A DNA stretch of 64,000 nt, taken from Bacteroidota bacterium (GTDB taxonomy: Bacteria > Bacteroidota > Bacteroidia > Bacteroidales > Lentimicrobiaceae). The translations under genes were made by a program, and so were the position numbers. The stretch covers positions 124,001 to 188,000 of the forward strand of contig JAEZDY010000024.1 of the NCBI GenBank assembly GCA_023417935.1, written 5' to 3'. How positions within the stretch are numbered: the first letter of the stretch is position 1; every line of letters starts with the position of its first letter. The notes beneath the pieces are model-generated. The model saw only the letters and a program-made list of their open reading frames with translations. It did no database searches and was not told the origin of the DNA. Positions 8,375-17,287 of the stretch are shown in pieces.

Positions 8375-9469
8375 ATGTTGGACCATAGATTTGTTCTGCC
8401 GGATTTACTTAAAGGACTAGCTGTTCTGATGATGATACAGGTTCACATTACGGAACTCTTCGCTGTGCCCTCCTTCTATGCCGGCTTAGCTGGAAAAACA
8501 TCACTATTTCTTGGTGGTGTACCGGCAGCTCCATTATTTATGGCGGCAATGGGTTTTTTCATAGGCTATGGAAGAATCAAACACAACCGACCGGTTGAAA
8601 CAGAAACTTCGAGAGTGGGTAAAAGCGTGTTGCGTGGAATAAAGCTGATTGGGCTTGGGTTTCTGCTGAATATAGGGCTTAACCTGCATCTGTTTTATAA
8701 GATTTACACCGGGACTTTTCAGCTTGACCCCCTACCATATTTGTTTGGTGCAGATATCCTCTTCATGGCGGGTATTGCCGTTATTGCAATCCCTATTGTA
8801 ATGAAGGTTTTCAGAAACTCAGTTATAGTTTTGTTTGCAATTGCACTTTTGTTTCCTGTGGTAAGTGATTTAATGCCAACATACACCGGAAACTCAGTAT
8901 TTATCAAATATCTAATGGCATATATCCACAGCAATGAGTGGTGGTCATATTTCCCTTTATTCCCCTGGTTGGCTTATCCGTTTTTAGGTGCTGCTATTGG
9001 AAGATTACATGTTGATAATCATGATGCTCTTCAAAAATCCGGTAAGAATGCCCTTGTATTTTTCGCTGCACTAATACCATTCATTATATTCGCCAGGGTT
9101 GGATTCCAGGTTTCATCTTATCTTCCTGAGTATTACCATCATGGAATAATATTCTTTTTCTGGGCTGTGTCATTCATGGTAATAATTACAATGGGCACTT
9201 ATATACTTTTAAGGTATTTCACGGTCAATAATATTGTCATAAAATACCTGGCATGGACAGGAAAGAATGTAACTGCATTTTACATAATACAGTGGCTGAT
9301 AATCGGCAACATTGCTACTGCAATCTATAAAACACAGGAGCCTGCTGCTCTTTTGATATGGTTCATTGGAATTACTATTGTTGTTTCAGCCTTAGCTTGG
9401 CTTTGGGGAAACCGGCGATTGAACCAAAAGTTAAAGGTTTCCGATACAAGCAAGCATTTGCCAATGTGA
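8375..9469 (+). CDS. HGSNAT/DUF1624-like multi-spanning acyltransferase
   Basis: A 364-residue membrane protein. I place the start at the ATG at 8375, because the frame upstream (to 8282) would overlap the divergent gene and adds a sequence unlike the family. The N-terminus has R-x4-D-x3-G-x-A-x3-M-x3-H (RFVLPDLLKGLAVLMMIQVH), and later FPLFPWLAYPFLGAAIGRL, both typical of the heparan-alpha-glucosaminide N-acetyltransferase catalytic domain family (HGSNAT_cat/DUF1624). About ten membrane helices are apparent. The lysosomal relative moves an acetyl group across a membrane onto a sugar amine through a His; bacterial members are poorly characterised. The acceptor is probably a periplasmic or cell-wall sugar, by inference. 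It is monocistronic here, divergent from a T9SS cargo gene. Confidence 0.75.
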   Translation: MLDHRFVLPDLLKGLAVLMMIQVHITELFAVPSFYAGLAGKTSLFLGGVPAAPLFMAAMGFFIGYGRIKHNRPVETETSRVGKSVLRGIKLIGLGFLLNIGLNLHLFYKIYTGTFQLDPLPYLFGADILFMAGIAVIAIPIVMKVFRNSVIVLFAIALLFPVVSDLMPTYTGNSVFIKYLMAYIHSNEWWSYFPLFPWLAYPFLGAAIGRLHVDNHDALQKSGKNALVFFAALIPFIIFARVGFQVSSYLPEYYHHGIIFFFWAVSFMVIITMGTYILLRYFTVNNIVIKYLAWTGKNVTAFYIIQWLIIGNIATAIYKTQEPAALLIWFIGITIVVSALAWLWGNRRLNQKLKVSDTSKHLPM

Positions 9470-9555
9470 AGCTAATTTGATTAAATCTAAAGCCGGATCC
9501 AATCATGATTAATTGATGTACTCTTTAAAATGAATTGATCGATATTCCCGGCTGT

Positions 9556-11808
9556 TTAAGGCAGTATAATTTTAGCAGTTTTCCCTTCTTTTGAGCGTAC
9601 TATAAATACTCCGTGTTTAAGGGACGAAATCTCAGCCCTGTCAGCATCAGTAAAACTCATTAACAATCGCCCTGCAACATCATAGATTGAAAAATCGGTT
9701 CGCTCATCAAGATAGAAATAACCATCAACAACAGGGTTAGGCCAAAGCCTCAATACTCTTGAGCTTTCTGCAATTTCTCCTTCACTGTTAGATCTTCCGG
9801 GCGTTGGAGTGCTGAAGAACTGCCAGTCATGTGAACCGTCAGTTGCTCTTCCCAATGATACATCAGTTGTTTGCCAGGTATAGAAAACGGCATCAATTCT
9901 CGAATTGCCTGAAGCATCATTGTCAAATAAGCCGACTTCTTCATTGTCTTTGCTGAGCTTAAAGGATGCATGTGCAGTTCCTTGTTCCTCTTCGTCATCA
10001 GCCCAGATAATGAGGTAGCTTCCCGGTGAAATGATGGTATCAGGTAATGGCCATTTATCGGGGTTATCAATGTTATCTGATAAATACTTGTCGCCAAGCC
10101 AGATATATTGGTCACTTCCATTATATAGTTCTATCCAGTCGTCATAATCCCCATGTTCATCAGTAATAGTGGAGTTATTGTTGGTCATGATCTCATTGAT
10201 TACCAGGTTACCTGCATTAAGAGAAGGAATGATATAAGTATAAGGCAGGCATGGTTGAGTAACTGAAGCAAGAGCATCATCTGAAGCCTTCACTCTGAAT
10301 TCGATAACAGTCCCTTCGTTCATGCCACTGAGTGAGGTTGCGTATATGCTGTCATTTGCCACAACATCACCATCAATTCCCTTATCATTCATTGACTGGT
10401 ACTGCCAGTTTCCTGCTGAGATCTTATATTCAAGATATACGCCGGCAATGCTCTCATCCTCCACATGTGCTGTTATGACCATCCGTTGCCTGGCTAATGG
10501 GTTATTGTGATTGATGTACTTCACCATCGGTGGCGCATTCCCGGTCATGGCCTGTACCAATGCACTGTTATTTCGGGTGCTGATGAAAGGTAAAATGCCA
10601 TCAGGCACATGTGCCCCTGTGCCCCCGATCCATGAAGTATTGAATGACTGGATGTTATAACCGTAGTCAAGAGGATAATAGGGATCATTGATTATATATG
10701 GTCTGATAAGATCACGAATGGTTGATATGCGGTTGGTTAAAGCCTCGGTTGAAGTTACTGCAGCTATTATTTGTTTCAGGTAGTATGTAAATTGAAGTTT
10801 GTACTCCGGCACTTGTAATAGTCGTTTAAATAACGGCCTTGGATCAGAATGTGCCCAGTTGTATATATTGCGTTTCGACCAGTCAATATTGAACCAATCT
10901 ATACCAAATGTATTATCAACATCATAAGGTATATACTCAAATAATCCGGTAGCCGGATTCTTATAGAGGTAAAAGTTATTTTTGTTGAAAATATAACCAT
11001 CCCAGTTGCCGGTTAACACATCAATGGCGGCAATTTTCAGGTAATCCTGAACGTTAAAGACCTCTTCAAGCCTACACGGCAGATTAGCTATTGATGTATT
11101 GTTAAGTATGCTGATGAACTCTGCCAGATCACTGTAATCATCAGTTTCTTCATTAGTTGTTAACTCGTAAACCCTATTACCATTCTGTCCAAATTTATAG
11201 GAATCCGGATCGCTGCTTTTATATCTAAGATCAGCACCATAAGTGCATTTATAGAGATTACCGGTTTTACTGCCGAAATAGCTATCTGTAAACTCTTCAT
11301 CAATATGCTCAACATTTAGATAAAGCCCATAATAATTGCCATTTATGTATAACTCAACATGATTGGCCCTCGGACCCGCAATACCTGATTCACGCAGTAT
11401 TTCCCAATAAATAAGAGCCCTGCTTACTGAAGGGTCATTATGCTCACCATTCAGATTCATTTTCTCTATACCATGATAATCCCTGCCTTTGATAAAGGTG
11501 TTAAAGGATACTTTAAACGACTTCTTTTCAGAAACTCTTGAAGTATTACCCCGCAGCCTGAAACCTATATTGTTTATGGTGTCAAGCACATTACCATTGT
11601 TAAAAATAAAAGCGGCACGGAATTCATGATCACTGTCTACATTATCATATATCCATGAAAGGGTGTCAGAATGTATAAGGATATCAACTCGTGGAACAAC
11701 AGTTTTAATGTACACTTCACCGTTTTCAGGAAATTCAGGTTGTGCAGAGAGATGGGCACCATTGAAAAATAATGATATGAAGGCAATGGCTGTATAGAGA
11801 AGTTTCAT
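9556..11808 (-). CDS. CotH-family protein with lamin-tail and T9SS sorting domains
   Basis: A 750-residue secreted protein: signal peptide (1-~22, ending HLSAQ); CotH-like kinase domain (~30-420) with GFRLRGNTSR, EKKSFKVSFN, KMNLNGEHND and the metal-site-like PYDVDNTFG; a linker with an extracellular-type beta module; a lamin-tail domain (~535-680: NLVINEIMTNN, DDWIELYNGSD, SPGSYLIIWAD); and a C-terminal T9SS type A sorting domain (RLWPNPVVDGYFYLD ... KTAKIILP). CotH proteins of spore formers are atypical secreted kinases. In Bacteroidota the same domain occurs on exported proteins of unknown target. Together with the two other T9SS cargoes nearby this points to an active secretion system. 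Domain calls are firm; catalytic function is inferred. Confidence 0.9.
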   Translation of the reverse strand: MKLLYTAIAFISLFFNGAHLSAQPEFPENGEVYIKTVVPRVDILIHSDTLSWIYDNVDSDHEFRAAFIFNNGNVLDTINNIGFRLRGNTSRVSEKKSFKVSFNTFIKGRDYHGIEKMNLNGEHNDPSVSRALIYWEILRESGIAGPRANHVELYINGNYYGLYLNVEHIDEEFTDSYFGSKTGNLYKCTYGADLRYKSSDPDSYKFGQNGNRVYELTTNEETDDYSDLAEFISILNNTSIANLPCRLEEVFNVQDYLKIAAIDVLTGNWDGYIFNKNNFYLYKNPATGLFEYIPYDVDNTFGIDWFNIDWSKRNIYNWAHSDPRPLFKRLLQVPEYKLQFTYYLKQIIAAVTSTEALTNRISTIRDLIRPYIINDPYYPLDYGYNIQSFNTSWIGGTGAHVPDGILPFISTRNNSALVQAMTGNAPPMVKYINHNNPLARQRMVITAHVEDESIAGVYLEYKISAGNWQYQSMNDKGIDGDVVANDSIYATSLSGMNEGTVIEFRVKASDDALASVTQPCLPYTYIIPSLNAGNLVINEIMTNNNSTITDEHGDYDDWIELYNGSDQYIWLGDKYLSDNIDNPDKWPLPDTIISPGSYLIIWADDEEEQGTAHASFKLSKDNEEVGLFDNDASGNSRIDAVFYTWQTTDVSLGRATDGSHDWQFFSTPTPGRSNSEGEIAESSRVLRLWPNPVVDGYFYLDERTDFSIYDVAGRLLMSFTDADRAEISSLKHGVFIVRSKEGKTAKIILP

Positions 11809-11904
11809 TAGTAGGCATGTAGATTAGGTTGTAAAGGTAATATCAATCTTAAAGCAAGTTGTATATCAGGTGCTCCGAATAATGGAATTTGTTACATTAG
11901 CTAA

Positions 11905-12453
11905 ATGAATATAGGTCTTATTTTCCCAAATAAAGATAGAAGATACAAAACAATTCATCTTGGTCTTGCCTACCTGGTTGCGTATGCAAGAACTGTTCAT
12001 AACGATCTGAATTTCACTATTCTGGATACCAGGATTGCTACTCAGAGAGAAACTAAGGAGTTCTTTAGTTCAGACTTTGATCTGATCGGGATGACTGTAT
12101 TTTCACCTGTTTACTTTGAAGTTATTAGGCTTTTCAATACGATAAAGAACCGTTTCCCGGATGTTCCGGTGGTTCTTGGAGGGCCTTATGTAACCACAAT
12201 GATGGAGGAAATATTTGAAGACACTCCTGCTGACTTTGCGGTGTATGGGGAAGGGGAAATAACATTTGCTGAATTAATTGATCATTTGAAAGGAAGCAGG
12301 AAGATCAGTGAGATACCAGGCCTGATGTATAAAATTCAGGATGGTGAGATAGTAAAAAATGTTGCCAGGCCTAAGATAAAAGACCTTAGCTCTATACCAC
12401 TTCCTGCCTACGATATTTTTCCTATGAAAAGGTACCATTACATAGGATGGTAA
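11905..12453 (+). CDS. B12-binding domain of a radical SAM protein (5' half of a split gene)
   Basis: A 182-residue N-terminal fragment. It has the cobalamin-binding Rossmann layout of B12-binding radical SAM enzymes: IGLIFP start, HLGLAYLVAYAR, FDLIGMTVFSP, VPVVLGGPYVTTM and AVYGEGEITFAELI, then a linker ending SSIPLPAYDIFP, which in intact proteins runs directly into the radical SAM domain. Here the frame stops at 12453, and the radical SAM half continues in the -1 frame from 12447. The axial-ligand D-x-H-x-x-G motif is not present, as is common in this branch, so B12 binding could be weak or lost. Read either as a recent single-base deletion or as a two-subunit enzyme translated through an ATGGTAA overlap. 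Confidence 0.7.
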   Translation: MNIGLIFPNKDRRYKTIHLGLAYLVAYARTVHNDLNFTILDTRIATQRETKEFFSSDFDLIGMTVFSPVYFEVIRLFNTIKNRFPDVPVVLGGPYVTTMMEEIFEDTPADFAVYGEGEITFAELIDHLKGSRKISEIPGLMYKIQDGEIVKNVARPKIKDLSSIPLPAYDIFPMKRYHYIGW

Positions 12454-13304
12454 CTAGCAGAGGATGCCCTTATGCATGTGCCTGGTGCAATTCAAGCTCA
12501 ATATGGGGACCGAGTTACAGGCGCAGAAGTGTTGACAATGTAATTGAAGAAATAGAATTATTGCTTTGCAAATATGGGAGGAAGATCTTTGTATTTGGCG
12601 ACAACAGTTTCAATATTAGCCGGGAATGGGTGAATGATTTCTGTGATACACTGATTCAAAAGAAGACCAATATCATGTGGTCAGTATCAGTCCGCGCCGA
12701 CAATATGACCCAGGAGCTTGCGTACAAGATGAAAGAAGCCGGATGTTATAATGTTGCCATTGGTATTGAATCAGCCAATAATGAAGTACTCAAACATATC
12801 AGGAAAGGAGCACAAATTGAGCAGATACAAGCCGGAATCAGGATGCTAAAAAATGCAGGTATTGAGGTGCTGTCGCAGTTTGTAATTGGTAGCCCACATG
12901 ATACGCTAGCCACCATCAAGGAATCTATCTCTTTTGCAAAACAGTCGGGTTGCGATTATTCGAACTTCTATACTGTACTCCCATTTAAAGGAACATACCA
13001 ATGGGAATATGTTGAAATGCACGGCACTTTCCTGGCGCAAAAAACACATAATTTCCATACAGTAAAGCCTCGGATTGTATTTGAAACACCTGAGTTTAGT
13101 TATGCAGAAAGGCTGAAAGCAATAAAACTTGTAAAGAAAGAGGGATTTTACAGCAATAAGGACAAGAAAAGCTGGCTGTTTGACGTAGCAAAGGATACAG
13201 CACGTTTACTTCAGGAAACTCTCAAAGGGCCTGCCGGAGAAAAAGTTTATTTGATTCTTAAGGCAGTATATAAAATGAAATTAGTGAAGAAGAATAATAT
13301 ATAA
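12447..13304 (+). CDS. Radical SAM domain (3' half of a split B12-binding radical SAM gene)
   Basis: A 285-residue fragment. It opens with TSRGCPYACAWCNSS, the CxxxCxxC cluster that binds the 4Fe-4S/SAM centre, exactly where a B12-binding radical SAM protein would continue after the upstream fragment. Further family landmarks are KIFVFGDNSFNI, GIESANNEVLKHIRKG and EVLSQFVIGSPHDT (the last typical of Elp3/MiaB-like TIM barrels). The ATG at 12447 overlaps the upstream stop by 7 bases (ATGGTAA), so translational coupling could produce both halves. There is no slippery heptamer for programmed -1 shifting. It heads an operon with glycosyltransferases, a second radical SAM protein and an SDR, so a role in glycan or lipid modification is likely but unproven. 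Confidence 0.75.
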   Translation: MVTSRGCPYACAWCNSSSIWGPSYRRRSVDNVIEEIELLLCKYGRKIFVFGDNSFNISREWVNDFCDTLIQKKTNIMWSVSVRADNMTQELAYKMKEAGCYNVAIGIESANNEVLKHIRKGAQIEQIQAGIRMLKNAGIEVLSQFVIGSPHDTLATIKESISFAKQSGCDYSNFYTVLPFKGTYQWEYVEMHGTFLAQKTHNFHTVKPRIVFETPEFSYAERLKAIKLVKKEGFYSNKDKKSWLFDVAKDTARLLQETLKGPAGEKVYLILKAVYKMKLVKKNNI

Positions 13305-13339
13305 TACAACCAGTGAATTAGAACAATTTAAACGGAGAA

Positions 13340-14446
13340 ATGAATCTATTATCAGTATTGCTTCTTTTAACCTTGATTATACTGGTATTATACTTATTAT
13401 ATCCGGTATATCTGCTGTCATTAAAGAAAACAAAAACCCTTCCACAAGATGCTGATATAGCAGAAGAGCCGGTTTCACTCATATTGCTTACATATAACGG
13501 CATAGAATCCTTAAGAGCTAAACTTCAACAACTATATGATCAGTTGAATGAATTTACAACCTATGAGTTCATTATAATTGACGATGGAAGCACAGACGGA
13601 ACAAGGGAAATGCTTACATATTTGAAAAGCGAATACAAATATACTCTGGTGCTTAATGATTTCAATACCGGCATACCTGGTTCTATGAATTTTGCTGTTG
13701 GCATAGCCAAATATAATCATTTGATTTTCTGCGATCAGCGGCAAAAGTTATCACCCAATATTCTCAAACTCTTAACAATCCCACTGCATAATCCTGATAT
13801 AGGCGCCGTGTCAGGTTGTATCTCGTATTGTGATTGCGATAGCAAGCACTCATTATTACGCTGGCATGAGAACTTTCTTAAGAAACTTGAAAGCAGAACC
13901 GGCTGTTTAATAGGTGTTTATGGTCCGTTGTACGCAGTTAAAAAGAGTTGTTATGTTAACATCACTCACGATACTATTCTGGATGATCTGGCTTTAAGTT
14001 TGAGTATTTTGCCGGGGAAACAGGTTGTTTTGATTGAAGACTGCTGTATAACAGATAAAAACTTCTATAAGTTGTACGATCTGAAACGCAGTAAAAGATA
14101 CCTGAAAGGCCTGCTGCAAATTTTGCATAAGAAAGAACTCATAACCAATTTGCCTCAACGTGTTTTGATCATGTTAATTTGGCACAAATACTTGAGGTTG
14201 CTAATACCTCCACTGGTAATTGCCTGTTATGTTACTTTGGCCTTTAGTATTGGGAAAGGAAGAAGTGAAGGGCTAATCTTCGCAGCTATTTCTTTCTTCA
14301 TTTTATTAAGTATTATTGGAAGAAGACTAAGATTTCTATCAAGCACTTACAGTGTTATCAGTGTCAACATCTGTTATTTCTGTTCTCTGGTTACCCTGAT
14401 GACCGATAGGTTACTCAATTGGGCTACATCATACAAAAAGATATGA
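13340..14446 (+). CDS. Membrane-bound family 2 glycosyltransferase
   Basis: A 368-residue protein. Residues ~4-26 form an N-terminal membrane helix, followed by a GT-A domain (~45-270) with VSLILLTYNG, the nucleotide-sugar motif IIDDGSTDGT, and an IFCDQRQK segment in the DxD position. An acceptor-side Asp pair (LDDLAL) and KRSKRYLKGLLQ resemble the (Q/R)xxRW region of processive GT2 enzymes, though the Trp is Tyr. Two or three membrane helices follow near the C-terminus (~285-350). The enzyme would transfer a sugar from a nucleotide donor to a membrane-associated acceptor on the cytoplasmic face. Its stop overlaps the next gene's start (ATGA at 14443-14446), so the two are translationally coupled. 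Confidence 0.85.
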   Translation: MNLLSVLLLLTLIILVLYLLYPVYLLSLKKTKTLPQDADIAEEPVSLILLTYNGIESLRAKLQQLYDQLNEFTTYEFIIIDDGSTDGTREMLTYLKSEYKYTLVLNDFNTGIPGSMNFAVGIAKYNHLIFCDQRQKLSPNILKLLTIPLHNPDIGAVSGCISYCDCDSKHSLLRWHENFLKKLESRTGCLIGVYGPLYAVKKSCYVNITHDTILDDLALSLSILPGKQVVLIEDCCITDKNFYKLYDLKRSKRYLKGLLQILHKKELITNLPQRVLIMLIWHKYLRLLIPPLVIACYVTLAFSIGKGRSEGLIFAAISFFILLSIIGRRLRFLSSTYSVISVNICYFCSLVTLMTDRLLNWATSYKKI

Positions 14447-15284
14447 AGGTACTTCAGCTGTATTATAAAATGCCTTTCCCGATGCATGATGGAGGTGCCT
14501 ATTCTATTTATTCGTCATCATTAAGCCTTATAAATCAGGATGTTGATGTAAACATCCTTGCAATGAATATGATGAAGGCACCGGCAAGCGAGGATTTGAT
14601 TTCACATGCTTTTAAATTAAAAACCCGATTCAAATCGGTTGTGGTGGATAATAGGGTGAAGCCATTGAATGCCCTGTTAAGTATAATATGTAACGAGTCA
14701 TATTTTGCTGGCAGGTTCATGAGCCATGAATTTACCAATAGCCTCATTACATTATTACGTGAAAATGAATTTGACCTGGTACAGCTTGAGCATTTGTATT
14801 TGTGTCAATATATTGATGTTATCAGAAAGTACTCCAATGCCAGGATTGTATTAAGAGCTCAGAATGTTGAGCATAAGATTTGGCAACACTATGCAGCTGC
14901 AAGAACCAACCCTTTTCTTAAATGGTATTTTACCATCGAATCAACAAAGCTCAGGAAGTTCGAAGAGAGAGTGTGCTGCCAGGTTGACGGTATTATTTCA
15001 CTTACTGAACAAGATCGAGCCTACTTTAAAAGACTATCATTGCAACCAGCCTTGCAGCAACAGGCATTGCGCAGAAAGAGTCTATTGGCAATACTGAAGA
15101 AGATCAGCCGGTTATAATCGCTGACACTCCTCAGGAATTTGCCCAACAAGTGTGCAAATATGCTACTTCAACTTCACTATGCACTGAGGTTGGCAAGAGG
15201 GCGTTTAAACTGGCAGGTGAAAACTACAACATTAAGCTTGTCGGAGCTTCTATGGTATCATTTTATAACCAACTAATGAATTGA
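14443..15284 (+). pseudogene. Family 4 glycosyltransferase with internal deletion and frameshift
   Basis: The reading frame from ATG 14443 (overlapping the GT2 stop as ATGA) encodes the N-terminal GT-B half: KVLQLYYKMPFPMHDGGAYS, FDLVQLEHLYL, ARIVLRAQNVEHKIW and VDGIISLTEQDRAYF. It then runs out of register and stops at 15117. The true C-terminal tail is in the -1 frame from ~15042: TSLAATGIAQKES, then PVIIADTPQEFAQQV and GKRAFKLAGENYN, ending at TGA 15282-15284, four bases before the next gene. About 110-120 residues of the donor-binding domain, including the usual E-x7-E region, are missing between the halves. The junction lies between 15030 and 15050. The gene is therefore very likely inactive. 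Confidence 0.8.
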
Positions 15285-15288
15285 GATC

Positions 15289-16476
15289 ATGGCATCAAAG
15301 CTTACAAGAAATTACCTTCCAGAACTGATTGCTCTTGGCTTAAGGCGTAAAAGACCAGGTATGGTGACAGTAAACCTTACTGATAAATGCAACCAACATT
15401 GTATTTACTGTGAAATTGGGAAAGGGATCCCTACTGCCAGTGAAAAAAGATTGACTGTTGATGATCTAAAATGGATTGTTGATGAGATGGAGATAATGGG
15501 TATAAAGAAAATATCCTTATGTGGTGGAGAGCCATTTTTATTTACTGGAATAGTTGACGTTGTGAAATATGCAGCAGCTAAGAAAGTGCGCTGTTCCATA
15601 ACAAGCAATGGCATGACTATTCATAAATTAAGTAGCTCAGAATTTGCAATTTTGAAACAATGTGGTACTGAGGTTAATATTTCAATTGATTCATTTGATA
15701 ATGAAATACAAACGCTTACAAGGGGAAGTGAACTGGCACTGAAAAATGCAATCAGTGCAGTTCAAATTCTAACTCAGCACAGCATACCGGTTACTGTACT
15801 CACATGTATTACAAAATACAATTTTCTTACCCTGTTTGAATTTATTACAATTGCCAGCCGTATGGGTATCAAACAGGTTCTTTTCCAACCAGTGATAGTA
15901 TACTCAAACTATGCCGACAGGACAGTTATTTCAGAAAAACCTAACCTTAATGTTCCCGTTGATGAATTAGGATTGCTTATTCAGCAATTGGAAAAGATCA
16001 TTCATTTTGAGCGAATGAATAAAGTAGAAACTAATGTATACCGCATACTTCCCTGGATAAGTCATTATATTGTAGCAGCTGCTAACCCTCAAAACTCATG
16101 GTTTTTTAATAAAGTGCTGAAAAAATTTTATTGCAGAGAAATAGATGCAATAATTGACATCACCTATGATGGAGGTATACAACCCTGTGGACTGGCACTT
16201 GCATCTATTGATATATTTGGAAACAGGGAAAAGGGATTAAGGCAGTTGTGGGAGCAGGCTACTGTTGGTATCAGAAAGGACTTGAATGCTGGAAGATATC
16301 ACCCGTATTGCAATGGTTGCTGTCACCATTTTAGCAGGAATATGCTGGCTTCTCTATTAAAATACCCAGGGCAAAACAGGCAAACAATCAGCATTATGGT
16401 TCCGCTTTTAATGAAGAGGATTATATCCAGAATGTATAAGCAAGTATTTGCCTTAATTAAATCACATCAACAATGA
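15289..16476 (+). CDS. Radical SAM protein with C-terminal SPASM-like cysteines
   Basis: A 395-residue protein. The SAM/4Fe-4S motif is CNQHCIYC (after VTVNLTDK), followed by KISLCGGEPFLF, the GGEP motif that binds the SAM amino group, and ITSNGM. The C-terminal part has FYCREIDAIIDITYDGGIQPCGLAL and HPYCNGCCHHF, a cysteine layout resembling a SPASM or twitch auxiliary Fe-S site (MoaA/AnSME relatives). The final ~40 residues are hydrophobic and basic, suggesting membrane association. The start is four bases after the degraded GT4 gene, and the stop overlaps the SDR start (ATGA). The substrate is unknown; peptide, sugar or lipid modification are all possible given the operon. Confidence 0.85.
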   Translation: MASKLTRNYLPELIALGLRRKRPGMVTVNLTDKCNQHCIYCEIGKGIPTASEKRLTVDDLKWIVDEMEIMGIKKISLCGGEPFLFTGIVDVVKYAAAKKVRCSITSNGMTIHKLSSSEFAILKQCGTEVNISIDSFDNEIQTLTRGSELALKNAISAVQILTQHSIPVTVLTCITKYNFLTLFEFITIASRMGIKQVLFQPVIVYSNYADRTVISEKPNLNVPVDELGLLIQQLEKIIHFERMNKVETNVYRILPWISHYIVAAANPQNSWFFNKVLKKFYCREIDAIIDITYDGGIQPCGLALASIDIFGNREKGLRQLWEQATVGIRKDLNAGRYHPYCNGCCHHFSRNMLASLLKYPGQNRQTISIMVPLLMKRIISRMYKQVFALIKSHQQ

Positions 16477-17279
16477 AAACGATACTTGTAACCGGTGCCA
16501 ACAGAGGAATAGGCCTTGAAATATGCCGTCAACTTTCAGAATCAGGACACAGGATTATACTTACTTCAAGGGATGAAGCCCAGGGAATAGCGGCGGCTGC
16601 ATCACTCAAAGGAAACGTTATTGCCAAACAGTTGGATGTTACAAGTGAATTAAGCATCAAAAAGCTATACAATGATTTAAATAGCATGGTTGGATCGTTG
16701 GATGTACTTATTAATAATGCCGGGGTTGGTACTGGGAGCGAAACATATAGGAATAACAGGTATGAACGAGCTAAGCTTTTTGTAAAGTCAAAGTTATCAA
16801 TTGCATACAGTCCTTTGCGCAGGCTAATGCCACTGGTTAAAAAGACAGGTGTTGCGGGTAAAAGATCCGGTGCTTTGGATATAGAAATCACTAGTGTTAG
16901 AGCGATCATGGATACTAACCTGTATGGGCCATGGATGATGATTCAAACCTTCATCCCTATGCTGGAGAAAAGTGATGATGCCCAGATTATTAATATTAGC
17001 AGTGGCATGGGATCTTTTAGTCAACTAAGCGGTCACTATTCGGGTTATTCACTTTCAAAATACGCTCTGAATGCTCTAACCATTATGCTAACTGATGAAC
17101 TTAAAGCAAAAGGTATTCGTATTAATGCGATGTGCCCTGGATGGGTGAAAACCAGAATGGGTGGACCCAATGCACCTCTTAATGTAAGTGAAGGGGCTGA
17201 TACCGCGGTATGGCTAGTAAATTCAGAACAAAAGGTTAATGGCAAATTCTTAAAAGGCCGAAAAGTGATAGATTGGTAG
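16473..17279 (+). CDS. Short-chain dehydrogenase/reductase
   Basis: A 268-residue classical SDR. It has the nucleotide-binding TGANRGIG (8-15), NNAG (~81), the catalytic Ser region NISSGMGS, the YxxxK pair in YSLSK, and a PGWVKTRMG segment after the active site. Arg in the TSRDE stretch after the second strand suggests NADP(H) preference, by analogy. An insertion of ~45 residues after NNAG (ERAKLFVKSKLSIAYSPLRR region, rich in basic residues) is unusual and could contact a membrane or partner. The gene overlaps the radical SAM gene by four bases and ends eight bases from the convergent Crp/Fnr gene, so it closes the operon. Substrate unknown; possibly a sugar or lipid ketone made by the operon's other enzymes. 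Confidence 0.85.
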   Translation: MKTILVTGANRGIGLEICRQLSESGHRIILTSRDEAQGIAAAASLKGNVIAKQLDVTSELSIKKLYNDLNSMVGSLDVLINNAGVGTGSETYRNNRYERAKLFVKSKLSIAYSPLRRLMPLVKKTGVAGKRSGALDIEITSVRAIMDTNLYGPWMMIQTFIPMLEKSDDAQIINISSGMGSFSQLSGHYSGYSLSKYALNALTIMLTDELKAKGIRINAMCPGWVKTRMGGPNAPLNVSEGADTAVWLVNSEQKVNGKFLKGRKVIDW

Positions 17280-17287
17280 TATTGGCA

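Noticed and set aside
12440..12460. Programmed -1 frameshift in the radical SAM gene
   Set aside because: No X-XXY-YYZ slippery heptamer or strong downstream structure is visible near the overlap.
14419..14442. Earlier ATG for the GT4 gene
   Set aside because: ATG 14443 gives the typical ATGA overlap with the GT2 stop and begins exactly at the GT-B first strand.
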